Source: Linyphia triangularis (lineage: Eukaryota; Arthropoda; Arachnida; Araneae; Linyphiidae). From it: a stretch of DNA of 64,000 nucleotides. The notes beneath the pieces were generated by a model. That model made no database searches. It was not told where the DNA came from and saw only the letters and a list, made by a program, of their open reading frames with translations. The stretch is taken from contig OZ021727.1 in the NCBI GenBank assembly GCA_963978545.1, forward strand, positions 13,519,243 to 13,583,242, given 5' to 3'. A program made the translations under genes and the position numbers. This document shows, in pieces, positions 49,716-61,575 of this stretch (within the stretch, counting starts at the first letter, position 1; the number at the start of each line of letters is the position of its first letter).

Positions 49716-49733
49716 ATTGGTGGGAAATGTAGT
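49716..49733. promoter_or_regulatory. ZNF143-like site beside an inverted CCAAT box
   Basis: Read on the minus strand, ACTACATTTCCCA (49721-49733) matches the ZNF143/Staf consensus ACTACAATTCCCA at all but one base, and a CCAAT follows directly. This pairing is typical of active promoters. The 450 bp downstream on the plus strand is GC-normal and free of known repeats, but I could not assemble a gene from it. Confidence 0.3.
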
Positions 49734-50589
49734 CGCTCATTATATTTCAATCGACCCGTTTCAGCCATTTGTTAGCCGAGGAAACCACGAAGTCTGTTCC
49801 ACGAACGAAGCCGAAGTCCATATGGGACAAAACCGAAAGTTATAATCATCTAAACCCGTACAGAGGGTCTTATACTCAGGAATGATGTCTACGAACGTTT
49901 TCCGTTTTGTGGTAGAAGTATGGAGACCCACGTAGCCCGGAGCTGTTGCTTCTTATTCCAAGGTGAATTCTTTTGATTGCGGCGGGTTGAGTCAGCAGGA
50001 GGATTTGGTTTGACGAAAAACCGAAGCTTTATTCTTCTTGGAGAACAACAGTCGGAGAGATATGCATAAACAATTGAAGTGTTGTGAATATTTTTTTTGG
50101 AGAAATCGCCCCACCCCATTACTAGTGACAATTCATCAGAGTTATTTGGCTTCATTGTGCATGAATTGTTCCTAGAACGTTGACGAATATCTTTAAACTG
50201 TTTAGGTGAGGCTCATGGGCGCCAACTTTTAACTTTTGAGTTGAAGTTGGGGGGGGGGGGGGGTCGGGTTGAGAAGATTTTCGAACACCACTTTTTTCAT
50301 GATCTACCTACTGAATATATTGAACTTATCTCCATTACACGTAATAACTTTTCCTAAAAAACTGTTTATCACTTATGTAGTATAGTTATTTGTATAAAAT
50401 TAATTCAGTAACAATTTATGGAAAAAACTAAAAGCACTAAAAAGTTAATTCATCATTATAAAATAATTTATTTCAATATCACATACTTTATTTTAAAAGA
50501 TGAACTTTTATGATATTTCAGTAAAATGAAGAAAGCAAATTTTAATAATTCTGGATGATAATGAAAAAAAGTGTCGTGTCAATGTGCTT

Positions 50590-50790
50590 ACAAATAGTGT
50601 TTACTTTTTATTTTTATGGGATTTTTTTCTCCTTTAGAGCATTACAAAGTTAACAAAGTACTTACATTACAAAGTTTTACGCAATATTTTACATTGGAAA
50701 AACACATTTTTACCAGATTTTTGGAGCAGTGATGAAATTATTCCTTTTCTCCCCCTGTTACGGCAGCACAGGGGCGATCACTTTTTTTTT
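50590..50790 (+). repeat. dispersed repeat family F, copy 2
   Basis: It matches 34380-34590 through TTTTATGGGATTTTTTTCTCC, TTTTACGCAATATTTTACAT and CAGATTTTTGGAGC. Both copies end in a GC-richer block. Confidence 0.6.
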
Positions 50791-51399
50791 ATAGTTGTAT
50801 AGAAGATTTTCTCTTGTGCAGGAGATGTTTGCATGTGATGTTGATTATGTTTGTAAGGGGAGAGAGAGAGAGACTTGTTACGTTTAATTATTTTTATTTT
50901 CCTTAGGAGTCAGTCTGTCCCTGTGAAAGACTTATAATTGTTTTAAAAAGAAGTAAACAATGGTTTGGACCTTGTGTAGCTTTTGCGCCATTAAGCCCTG
51001 AACAACCAACCCTGCCCCCATATTATTTTTTCAGCCACAATTTCTGCATAAGTATTGCTTTGAGGCGTATGAAATTTTACAACTGGCATGACATCAGTAA
51101 TAAACGTTCATTAAAGAAATTTGAAGGCAAAATAACTTGTGGGATTTTTATTATTATCGTTTTTAAGTAATTGTAGGCTAGCTTATAAAAACATTTTAAG
51201 TGCAATAGTAAAAAAAAAGTGGTTTTTTTTTTGTATGTTTGAAATGACATAATAGTAAGGTTTTGTTCATTGGCAGATCCATCCAAATAAAAATGGCTCC
51301 CATCAGCATTACGAAAAAACATTTTTTTTTTTTTTTTTTTGCCTTGATCACTGCTTTTTGGACATTTTGAGGTTTTTCAAGTCATAAATGGGAATCAGT

Positions 51400-51950
51400 T
51401 TCTCATCTCCCCGCGTCTCCTTGAAACTCAGATGTTCCTGTAATCGCATTCCAGTAGAGTATAGTCCTCTTGTAGCTCTTCCGCCATAAAAAAAAATATC
51501 CAAATCCAACCAAACCCAAGCACGGTCATATACCCTTTCGGCAATGCCCCATCACCGTATATGTTAATCACAAAAGCCAAATCCACACGAATCGCAACGT
51601 AAGACATACTTAAAATCCAATCTTCCCTGTTTCTGGACATAACTCTTGAACCTACCACAAATCGACGGGGAAGGGGGGTAGCTTCCAAATATCCATTCCA
51701 TCATTAAGGCCACGTTAAATAGGCCTTTGCATCTGTCCTTATTTTGCTTCACGAAAATAAACAATGCAGCACCGCGCAGGTGGACACGATGTTTTTTTTT
51801 TTTTTTTTTTTTTTTTTTGAGGCCGCAGTACCCCGTTCGAAGTACAATAATAAAAATAAAAAGAAATGGTGTCTGGTCTGTTCTCATTTGGAAGCCCCGA
51901 GGCACTTTCGGTATGGAACAGCTGCTGCCAGATGAATCAAGGTAAATGAA
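51400..51950. other. GC-normal stretch with overlapping minus-strand frames, unassigned
   Basis: The minus strand has two overlapping frames (51428-51688 and 51564-51905) of 86 and 113 codons in sequence with no visible repeat copy in this window. The second frame crosses a 25-base poly-A run and so carries a lysine string. Neither shows a known domain. It may be a decayed coding segment. Confidence 0.2.
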
Positions 51951-52067
51951 CAGGTCTGGAATTCCGACACCATTGTCCGAACAGAAGTCGAGGGTGCTAT
52001 CGATTCCTGAATCGAAATACTGTTGCCTATGCCGTTGGTGTAATTGTTAAGTTACTTTTGCATTAAG

Positions 52068-52263
52068 CTTTAACTGCTGTTTGCGGTCTGGCTGACCGCA
52101 GTTATTTTAAGTGGAACGATTTCACACCCTTAATCTTTGACTTTTATATATATTTTACAAATATGTTTTTTTTAATAATTTTAAGCTGATGTTCACCAAT
52201 TTGTTTGGCGTAGTGTTGCCTATGCGCAAGAAATATTCAATCAACCAACCGCAGCAGTTAAAG
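52068..52263. mobile_element. MITE of the CCTTTAACTGCTG family
   Basis: The ends CTTTAACTGCTG and CAGCAGTTAAAG are perfect 12-bp inverted repeats. The left side also carries GCGGTCTGGCTGACCGC. The TTAA flanks have decayed. Confidence 0.75.
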
Positions 52264-52465
52264 AGTCTGCTTGTGAAATTTAAAATGTGCTACAATGTAT
52301 GCAAGTACAGGTCCACCAGAAAGCAATTCCTAACTTTGAAGTGACATAACAGTGAAAGACATATAAAGAATAGACAATTGATGTATTGGATAGACAGGTT
52401 TTGACTTTAAAATTAACCAGTTTACATAATTGTTTGATGGGAGTACATTTGATGACTTTTGCTTA

Positions 52466-52680
52466 TGGTTTACAGATGAGGTCCATTTATATTGGTATAG
52501 ATTTGTCAATAAGCAAAACTGGTGAATATGGGGTACTAAAAACCCTTTCTGTGTGTTTTGAAATACCTCTTTATTTTGTGTGAGTGACCATTTTGGGCTG
52601 CGCTATCCAGTAAAGGTACCATGGACCCTACTTCCAACAAGAAAACGATGAGCTCATATAGCTGTATTAAAATTTTACAT
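52466..52680 (+). pseudogene. decayed mariner/Tc-type transposase fragment
   Basis: The frame starting at 52466 reads WFTDEVHLYWYRFVNKQNW, a stop, then IWGTKNP. With frame changes, VWAAL-like and GPYFQQENDELI follow. The order FTDE.H.....VNKQN.R.WG..NP ... W......G..GPYF is characteristic of the catalytic core of a large arthropod group of mariner-like transposases, with D as the second catalytic residue. Several stops and frameshifts show it is dead. Terminal repeats were not found. Confidence 0.7.
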
Positions 52681-53076
52681 GAATATACTGTCATATTTCA
52701 ATATTGTAACTAATTTTGCATACTGATGCATTTAAAATTCCATACCTGTCTATCTACCTTATCACTTGTCTCCTCTTTCTTTCTTTCTTTCTTTCTTTCT
52801 CTCACTGTTTCGCAGTTGTGTCCTTTCAAAGTTAGGGAGTCATTTCTAAAAAAAAAAAAAGACTCCTTATGTACTATGTTTCATTCTGCAACTTGTTTTA
52901 GTGCACTTATTGCAAAATGTTATGGAATCACTGGTTTGCTGTACCCAGCCACAAGAAGAAAAAAAGAAAAAAAAAGTCAAGTAAAAGTTCAAAATCGCGC
53001 TTTTTAAAAACTTCTTTAAGTGGTATCAAGATGAATGCAAAAATGGACGGAATATAATACGACAAATTCCCTACGA

Positions 53077-53460
53077 GGATCATTCCCTAATACTTGCTAT
53101 GTTATAATCTTCTAGCCTAGTGTATTTAGAATCTACTTTATATAAAACCTTGATATTTGGTAAGTATAGGTACCAAACAGATCACTTTAATGAAATGATC
53201 TAAATTGTTTTCATTTAATGTCCATCTTATTATAAATTAAAATAGCAAATGACAAAAGCAGATGGAGCTACTGCATATGCATTGACGTAAGGATTTCAAG
53301 CTTAAAATATATTAGACGCCTTTTTTCGAGTTTTAAATTTATGCCGTTTCATGAAGTGATAATTTCCCTACCTACTCACCAAATTTCATGGTTTTATATA
53401 AAGTAGTTTCTAAATGTACTGTCTACAAGATTGTAACATAGCAAGTATAGGGAATGATCC
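53077..53460. mobile_element. foldback element, arms about 100 bp
   Basis: The left arm starts GGATCATTCCCTAATACTTG and the right arm is its inverted copy (GGATCATTCCCTATACTTGC on the minus strand). Both continue through CTACTTTATATAAAACC and ATTTGGT(A/G)AGTA. The spacer is about 180 bp. Confidence 0.88.
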
Positions 53461-53480
53461 TTACTATACAAAACTTCAAC

Positions 53481-53698
53481 TTAACTTGACATCACTAGAC
53501 GGTAGATCGTCACAGTGCTCATAGGCAATTTATCTATTTTGGCGGCGTGAAAGCATAATGCTCGCCAAACCACAACCCTGTAGAGAACAAAAGTCTATAA
53601 TGTTTGGCGAGAATTATGTCTTCACTCCGCTAAAATGGATTAATTGCCTGTGACCACGGTGAAGATCTATCGTCTAGTGATGTCAATTGTCAAGTTAA
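53481..53698. mobile_element. foldback element bounded by TTAA
   Basis: Arms of about 95 bp share TTGACATCACTAGACG(G/A)TAGATC, CAGGCAATT-like sequence and CTCGCCAAAC on opposite strands. TTAA begins the left arm and ends the right. It lies 20 bp beyond the previous foldback. Confidence 0.85.
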
Positions 53699-53709
53699 TA
53701 TAGTACTTC

Positions 53710-54890
53710 CTCTTAAAACGTGATAAAAGTGGTTTTGTGACAACGTTTATGTACTTTGACCACTTTCGGACCTAAGATGAGCAATAAAGAAGAGGACTAT
53801 AAATCTGTCCAACACATAAAAGTGTGTTGCATAATCTTGTGCCTTTTAATTTTTCACCAACAATTTGGTTTTGAAGGAACATTGTTCTGCAAGAAGTTTT
53901 ATTGCATAGTCTAAACGCAACATCAACAGAAAAAGGCAAATCACAAATCCGCATTCGCATTGTCGAGCGCATAATTTTTAAACGGTACTCAAAAGAGCAT
54001 TAACTGAATACTCTGTTTTCTTCTTCTTTTTTTTTTTTTCTTCCAAAAGGTGGCATCTCTTTTTAGATGGGTACTGCAGCTTTCGTGTTAATGATTTCGG
54101 CCATTCCTACAATAAACTGCAAAATCGGTAAAAAAAAAAAATATTAAACGCTGTTGAAAACTTAATTTCAAATAAAAGCAATCTTTTCACGAGTGAAATA
54201 GTCCAATAAACACGATTCAAATTTATCTAACTAATGCCTAGAATATTAAATGACGACTCTTTTATTCACTGTTAGTGGACTTTCAAATAGTTCTACCTAA
54301 TGTTGAAGTTTCTATGTGTTCTTTAATCCAATGTTATTTATCAATATCTATCATCTAAATATCCTATTCATCTTAAAAATTCCACTTTAAGAGATACGAT
54401 ACTTTTCTCTCGTGTCTTACTTAAAAGTTGACTTGTGAATCATATTTGCACACTTGTCACTTCGCATACTGTTTCTTAGTGTTAGGAAGGTGCTTTGTAA
54501 TTCCGATCCGAAATTAAAAGTTGGAATTGATGTTTCGTTTTTCGAAATTTCCTCAGTTTCCCATACAAGTGTTATCGGGAGATATTTCGCTATTATATGT
54601 CCCTTTCCACATAAGAAATAATTAAAAATATATAAAGTAATGTTTTTTAATTTTAGTAGCAATATATCCTTTTGAATTAGTCTTTATAGATTTGAATTTT
54701 TTTTAGTCTGCACTTTTTTTTGGTGACTTACCTAACAAAAAAAATAACTATATGTTTTTTTTTTACCATCAGTATCTGAAATACTTCACCTTAGTCTTAT
54801 TTTAATTGTACAAATTGTGTTAGTTTATTTTCACCATATTCTATGCAGCCTAAACTTTAAATATCAAATTTTATTATTATAAATTCCGTC
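53710..54890. other. AT-rich non-coding stretch
   Basis: No exon, terminal repeats or array recognised between the foldbacks and the satellite. Confidence 0.4.
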
Positions 54891-54899
54891 ATTTATTGT

Positions 54900-57345
54900 G
54901 TAATTACAGACAACGTTCTTACGTGAATTTGAAAAATTTAGACGAATTAATTAATGTAAAATATCAGTATTTCCCTTTTTCTAATATGCTAAAAAAAAGT
55001 ATACATTGTATTTGTGAAAAAAAAAAAAAAAAAAACATTTACCTAATAAATAAACCCCAAAAAACCCCTTACTATTTCAATTTATAAGCACTTTGCCTTC
55101 TTTACTCCTTTCTAGTATGGATATCTAAGGAAAAGACTGGTAAAGTAAACTTTGCCTCTATTATTATTTCTCAATTTAGTGTGGATATCTAAAGAAAATA
55201 TAATTTTACAGGAAATTCGAAATACTGACTAAATTATATAAAATAGATTTTTATTTCCCCTTTTTTAATATGCTGAAAAAGGGTACTTGGTAGCCCTTAA
55301 TAACTCTTGCTTCAAAAACATAACATAAAGGTATTTGTCTTGTCAATTCGTATGCGCCTTGTTTCGGTTACTCGTTTGTCTGTTAAATGTGGATATTTAG
55401 AAAGAGACAGCTATGTACTGGACTTTGCCTCTGTTATTGTTTCCAAGCTTAGTGTACATATCTAAGGAAAAGATAGTTTTACAGGAAATTCGAAATATAG
55501 ATTAAATTATATAAAATGTTAATTTCCCCTTTTTTTACTATGCTGAAAAAGTGTACTTTGTAGTTGTAAAATAATAACCCTTGCTTTAAAAACATAACAA
55601 AAAGGTATCTCTCATGTCAATTCTTATGCTCCTTGTTTCAGCTATTCGTTTGTCTGTTAAATGTGGATATTTAGAAAGACACAGTTCCTTGCCTCTGTTA
55701 TTGTTTCCAAGCTTAGTGTACAAATCTAAGGAAAAGATAGTTTTACAGGAAATTCGAAATATAGATTAAATTATATAAAATGTTAATTTCCCCTTTTTTT
55801 ACTATGCTGAAAAAGTGTACTTTGTAGTTGTAAAATAATAACCCTTGCTTTAAAAACATAACAAAAAGGTATCTCTCATGTCAATTCTTATGCTCCTTGT
55901 TTCAGCTATTCGTTTGTCTGTTAAATGTGGATATTTAGAAAGACACAGTTCCTTGCCTCTGTTATTGTTTCCAAGCTTAGTGTACAAATCTAAGGAAAAG
56001 ATAGTTTTACAGGAAATTCGAAATATAGATTAAATTATATAAAATGTTAATTTCCCCTTTTTTTACTATGCTGAAAAAGTGTACTTTGTAGTTGTAAAAT
56101 AATAACCCTTGCTTTAAAAACATAACAAAAAGGTATCTCTCATGTCAATTCTTATGCTCCTTGTTTCAGCTATTCGTTTGTCTGTTAAATGTGGATATTT
56201 AGAAAGACACAGTTCCTTGCCTCTGTTATTGTTTCCAAGCTTAGTGTACAAATCTAAGGAAAAGATAGTTTTACAGGAAATTCGAAATATAGATTAAATT
56301 ATATAAAATGTTAATTTCCCCTTTTTTTACTATGCTGAAAAAGTGTACTTTGTAGTTGTAAAATAATAACCCTTGCTTTAAAAACATAACAAAAAGGTAT
56401 CTCTCATGTCAATTCTTATGCTCCTTGTTTCAGCTATTCGTTTGTCTGTTAAATGTGGATATTTAGAAAGACACAGTTCCTTGCCTCTGTTATTGTTTCC
56501 AAGCTTAGTGTACAAATCTAAGGAAAAGATAGTTTTACAGGAAATTCGAAATATAGATTAAATTATATAAAATGTTAATTTCCCCTTTTTTTACTATGCT
56601 GAAAAAGTGTACTTTGTAGTTGTAAAATAATAACCCTTGCTTTAAAAACATAACAAAAAGGTATCTCTCATGTCAATTCTTATGCTCCTTGTTTCAGCTA
56701 TTCGTTTGTCTGTTAAATGTGGATATTTAGAAAGACACAGTTCCTTGCCTCTGTTATTGTTTCCAAGCTTAGTGTACAAATCTAAGGAAAAGATAGTTTT
56801 ACAGGAAATTCGAAATATAGATTAAATTATATAAAATGTTAATTTCCCCTTTTTTTACTATGCTGAAAAAGTGTACTTTGTAGTTGTAAAATAATAACCC
56901 TTGCTTTAAAAACATAACAAAAAGGTATCTCTCATGTCAATTCTTATGCTCCTTGTTTCAGCTATTCGTTTGTCTGTTAAATGTGGATATTTAGAAAGAC
57001 ACAGTTCCTTGCATCTGTTATTGTTTCCCAGCTTAGTGTGGATATCTAAGGAAAAGATAGTTTTACGGGAAACTTGGCAAAATTTAGATTAACTAAATTG
57101 TATAAAATTTCAGTTTTCCCGTTTGTAATAAGCTAAAAAAGTGCACTCGGTATTTGTAAAAAAAGTGTCAGTTTTGTCATTTCCTGTAATTCTTGCATCC
57201 TTTTCTCAATTTCCTGTTTGGTATAGATATCTAAGGAAAAGACAATTTTATAAGAAACTTGAAAAATTTAGATATAGTAAATCATGTGAAATTTCAGTTT
57301 CCCTTTTTTTCATGTGTAAAAAGTGTACTTTGTAAAAAAAATGGT
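54900..57345 (+). repeat. 264-bp satellite array
   Basis: Six units of exactly 264 bp fill 55481-57064 and look almost identical to each other. Landmarks are ACAGGAAATTCGAAATATAG at 55481, 55745, 56009, 56273, 56537 and 56801. Diverged units extend the array to about 54900 on the left and 57345 on the right, with other lengths (for example 273). A homogeneous core with decayed edges is the usual result of unequal exchange. No coding frame spans units. Confidence 0.95.
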
Positions 57346-57354
57346 CTCAAACAC

Positions 57355-57356
<2 letters not shown>

Positions 57357-57412
<56 letters not shown>
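57357..57412. repeat. (AT)n microsatellite
   Basis: About 28 AT units directly before the MITE at 57421. The other element copy (63468-63776) also follows a TA run. Confidence 0.97.
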
Positions 57413-57413
<1 letters not shown>

Positions 57414-57420
57414 GTTACGT

Positions 57421-57967
57421 CAATGGACAATTCCCGCATTTTTTAAAAACGAGTGTAATTAGTGCATATTTATGAAGAATTTCTTCCTGATTCCAAATAT
57501 TTAAACAAAAGTTCTTTAAAAAAATTAGTTATTTAAATATTAAGAAAATAAAATGCCCCAAAACCCAGCCAAAACCAGTCCGATCAAAACAGTCCACAAA
57601 ATTCGTGACGTGAAGAGATCCCTGCGTTTCTATGGTTATCGTGAGGTTTCTGCCAAATAGTTATCGTTAAAAAAGTTGGTGTTGGTAGACCATTGCCACA
57701 TTCCGTACAGTTTGGCGTGATTTGCGAGAAACTTGGCAAATCTGGTTTCCGCTGCTGTATTTCAAGCCAAGATGTTTGAAATCTCTTTACGTCGCGTTCA
57801 TTACCAACGAAATCAGTTGTTTTCTCGCCAACCTCTAACAAGGTAATTTTAATCGCACATTAAAAAAAAAAAGAGCGCTTTGAGCAGAAATTTTTATGTT
57901 TATGGCCTTTTCGAAACATTTAGAATTGAATAAAAAAAATTTTAAAAAATGCGGGAATTGTCCATTG
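57421..57967. mobile_element. MITE with 28-bp perfect terminal inverted repeats
   Basis: The ends CAATGGACAATTCCCGCATT (plus eight more bases) at 57421-57448 and their exact complement at 57940-57967 form a 28-bp perfect inverted repeat. The element is 547 bp with no transposase. A clear target-site duplication is not visible; a TA on each side is possible. A partial relative lies at 63468-63776. Confidence 0.8.
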
Positions 57968-58142
57968 GTATACGCTTTTATATTTGTAGAAAAAATAATA
58001 AAAATAGCTTATAATCTTTTGATTCGCATGCAGGGTTCATTGCCTCCGCTACACGTTTTTCTGCTTAGTATGAATATCAAAGGAGAAAACACATTTACAG
58101 CGAATGACTTTTTATTTACATGTTTACATGACTTTTTGTTAA

Positions 58143-58561
58143 CAGGGTTCCCACGGTCATTGAAAGTCATTGAAAGTGCTTAATATTTCTGAATTTGTTT
58201 TCAAGGCCTTGAAAGTGCTTAAAAATGCTTAGAGGTGCTTAAAAGTCCTTGAAAATGCTTAGAGGTCCTTAAAAGTCCTTAATTTTTGCGGATGTTGTGT
58301 GCCCAACTGCAAAAGTTATAAAAATACAACTCGGACTTGCTATGCCCACTTGAACACCATTTATCTGCACTGTATCGGAATTCTCTGCCATATTTATATT
58401 ACGCATCCACCAACTTGTAACTTTTTTTGGTAGAATATACTTTATTAAAAATTTATTTACAGACATGATGCCTGAAAACAAATTTTCAAAGGTCCTTAAA
58501 AACCTTATTTAGGTCATTAAAAGTCATTGATTTTCATTCAGTGATTTGAGTGGGAACCCTG
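58143..58561. mobile_element. hAT-like MITE (CAGGGTTCCC family) with 5-bp TSD
   Basis: The ends CAGGGTTCCCAC and GTGGGAACCCTG are perfect inverted repeats, flanked by GTTAA on both sides (58138-58142 and 58562-58566). At 419 bp it is the best-preserved copy in the window. Confidence 0.92.
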
Positions 58562-58639
58562 GTTAAAAAAGATGCGCTTTATTTGCAGATCGTTTGTTTC
58601 AAATGAAGGTTATTTGTAATTAGAAGTAAAATTAACCTT

Positions 58640-59267
58640 GGGATTGCTGTTATTTACCGTTTTTATATTTTCATCATTCATTAAGAAAAAAAATCGCCAA
58701 TTTGGCGATATTTTCTGGCGATAATTCTTATATGGGCCTTTAAAAGTAAATGCCATTTTTGGCTATATACTTTTCGATAATTTTTACATTATCCTCTCTT
58801 GTAAGTGAAACAGAGGAAAGGATAAAACCTGTCGTTGATGAGCGATGCTCAAGAGAAGACAACTCTGTGTTGAAGATATTAGATTTTTAACTTTTTACGC
58901 CTTTATAATATTTTTACAGGAATTTCGAAGGTGGAGATGCTTAGAACAACTTCAGGGGGATTACCCTATTAATGAAGAACATGATTTTTTTCAATGACAG
59001 CTATCTTATAGAAATGCGCAATTTTGACGAAAACCTTAATTAGTAGGTCCCATGGCCACCACTAACCCGTACGCCAAATTTGAACATTTTAGGTTAATTC
59101 GTTCGAGAGTTATGCTGACTACTTACACACAGACAGATATTTTTTCTTGACCACTTTTTGTAAGTCAAGATGTTCCAAAACACGAAGAAATGCAAACAAA
59201 ATCAAAACTTTTTTTTTTTACCGAAAAATAATACTTTCATTCAATACTTCATAACAATTCTCTTAAC

Positions 59268-59270
<3 letters not shown>
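58640..59270 (+). repeat. dispersed repeat family D
   Basis: It follows the 24509 copy from the ATTTACCGTTTTTATATTTT block to the AAGATGTTCCAAAACACGAA block. It ends in a poly-A run of about 30 at 59269-59300. Confidence 0.7.
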
Positions 59271-59305
<35 letters not shown>

Positions 59306-59309
59306 CAGA

Positions 59310-60070
59310 TGCACTAAAAGTATGAACTTGCACCAAAATGCATCATTCGTGCATTTATGTTTTTATATCTTGTACTTTATTACTGAACATAATCAGGCAA
59401 AGTAAAGAGGATTGAAAGAGTTATTTGTGCGAGAAAATTCAGATCTCTCACACCTTCCTCAACAGTTTCATCAAAATTAACCTTCCACCCCAGACAATTT
59501 TCTTTTCTTTTTGATTCCTACCCTACTTTAACCACTTCCCTCCCCAAAAAACCTTGACCAACACTCCATTCACGCTCCCTACTTAAAAAAAAGAACACCC
59601 GCCAACAAAAGACATCGGCAAATCGAAAGGATGTCCGTCCCGTACAAACCTAACCCCCTATCGCACTCTTTCTTCAAGATAAGGCTTCCTTACCAACACA
59701 CACGCAACCCCCCCCCCCCCCCCCTGTTCGAAAAAGAACACATATAAAAAAAGAGCTGCAGTGTCATTTTGAGAAGACCCCCCCTCCTACCCCCACTCTT
59801 CTGTGTTCTATTGAGTGTCTGAATCGATTTCCTATATCCGGCAGACGACGGGAAGTGACGTCACCACTTATAAGCGTGTGATGTCACTCGTCGTAATAGC
59901 CGAGGAACATATGGGAGGCCAATTATTGGCCTGGTGGTCATTTGGGATGTAGAAGTGACAGATCGGGGGTTGATGGGGTGATTGTGTTGTTTAATAGAGT
60001 GCCGCGCTTGGTGGCTGTCGGTCTTTTTGGCGAGTTGGCAAAAAGTAAACGCATACTATTTTGTGACAAA
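59310..60070. other. mixed non-coding stretch with CT-rich and poly-C sequence
   Basis: No gene recognised. It contains a 17-base C run (59708-59724) and a GC-normal segment (59800-60000) with GTGACGTCA near 59856. Confidence 0.4.
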
Positions 60071-60072
60071 AA

Positions 60073-60210
60073 CTAGGGGTGTGGAACATCGCACAACTTT
60101 TAATTACGCTATAATACTGACGCGGATCGTTTTTTTTTTATTTACCGTTTTTATATTTTCATCATTCATTTAGAAAATATGGCCAGTTTGGTGATAATTC
60201 TTACATGGGC

Positions 60211-60245
<35 letters not shown>

Positions 60246-60434
60246 CGCCAAAATAGCTATTTTGGCCATGTACTTTTTCGATAATTCTTACATGATCTTT
60301 TTTTGTAAGTGAAAGAAAAACGGTCGTTGATAAGCGATGTTCAAGGAAAGAGAACTCTGTGTTAAAGACATTTCGTTTTTTCAAATTTTTACGCCTTTAT
60401 ATCATTTTTACTGAAATTTCAGAAGTGGAGGCGT
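60073..60434 (+). repeat. dispersed repeat family D, left part of a split copy
   Basis: It starts ACTAGGGGTGTGGAACATCG, like the 24509 copy, and breaks off in the middle of the GGTGGGGATGTTTAGAATG block, where the TTAA element is inserted. The copy resumes at 61141. Confidence 0.75.
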
Positions 60435-60438
60435 TTAA

Positions 60439-61136
60439 GGTATACGTATAGGTTTCACCATTTTTTTTTAATTTAAAAATTTGACCTTTGCACCTTGAAA
60501 AGTACATTATTTGTTAAACTGTTTTCAATAAAAAAAAAATTAATTTCTTCAATTTTAATGATTGATTAACATTTAATCAACTAATTAGGCTAATTTCGAA
60601 CGGTAATGACAAAAATTCTAATTCACCCACAGATACAATTTTGGTGTTCAATAATGCGGAATACCTTGCTCTATGTTTTGACCCTATTATCAGAATTTTA
60701 CAGTGTTTATATTTTGTGATATCTTGCTTTAACTGAATCTATTAGAAAAATCCAAGTTTTTTTATACAGAATCTTATCTTTCAAATTCAATTAAAAAAAT
60801 ATTTATTTACAAATCACTTAGTATTTAGGGTCAAAACATTCAATAATGTATGCAGATTACATAGCAAAAAACAAATTTCAAAAAATATTATTTAAACTGG
60901 AGTTATTACTGTTTGAATGAAATGCTAAATAGAAAAAACTACAATCTGAGAATAACTTTTAAAAAAGTATTTTTTATATAAAAAACTATTATTATACTAA
61001 TTATTATATATTTCCTTTTTAGTATGCTCCTCCATCATTGGGTTTCCTTCTTTTGTGTTGTTTTTATTTTGCTTTTGTTTTTTACGGCCTTACAAATCTT
61101 CCCCGATTTTTGCGATTTGAAACCTATACGTATACC
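60439..61136. mobile_element. piggyBac-type MITE, 698 bp, inserted in family D
   Basis: TTAA flanks both sides (60435-60438 and 61137-61140). The ends GGTATACGTATAGGTTTCA are perfect 19-bp inverted repeats and contain the inner palindrome GTATACGTATAC in part. Removing the element and one TTAA rejoins the two halves of a family D repeat exactly where other copies are continuous. The insertion is therefore demonstrated by the empty-site structure. No transposase frame. Confidence 0.92.
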
Positions 61137-61140
61137 TTAA

Positions 61141-61345
61141 AACACCTTAAGAGGCATTACCACAGCGATTTTGACCACAATCGTTCGCGCTGTTTTTAGA
61201 AATTACTGAAAAACATGATTTTTTTAAATGACAGCTACCTTATACGCATGCGCAATTTTGACGAAAACCTTAATAATCGGTCCCATGGCCACCACTAACG
61301 AGTACACCAAATTTAAACATCGTAAGGCAATTCGCATAAAATTAT
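61141..61345 (+). repeat. dispersed repeat family D, right part of the split copy
   Basis: It continues with CACCTTAAGAGGCATTACCA and CATGGCCACCACTAACGAGT, in step with the 24509 and 58640 copies. Confidence 0.75.
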
Positions 61346-61400
61346 CGCTTTAAAAAGTGAATTATTTTACCAGGTATAGCACCAGTAATAACTGTTCTCC

Positions 61401-61575
61401 TGATGGCTTGAGGATTAGCGCTCTGGCCTCGCATGCCAATGGTGCCGGGTTCGAATCTTAGATGTGGCATGGATGATTGTTGTGGTTCGGAATCCATGTT
61501 AAGTTGTAAGTTTTGGCCTGATTAACCGTCATGCATAAAAATTAGTCGTTGAGCGCAAAAAACAACCAAAACAGC
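61401..61575 (+). mobile_element. tRNA-derived SINE (family B)
   Basis: The head has a box A-like TGGCTTGAGGATTAGCGCTC and a perfect box B, GGTTCGAATC, at tRNA spacing. The body follows, with GCCTGATTAACCGTCATGCA, ending in an AACAACCAAAAC tail. A reversed relative lies at 61815-61989. Confidence 0.8.

Noticed and set aside
54900..57345. A CRISPR-like array
   Set aside because: The units are 264 bp, contiguous and without unique spacers, in a eukaryotic-type sequence. It is a satellite.
57584..57841. 85-codon minus-strand frame
   Set aside because: It is inside the MITE at 57421-57967 and has no transposase features.
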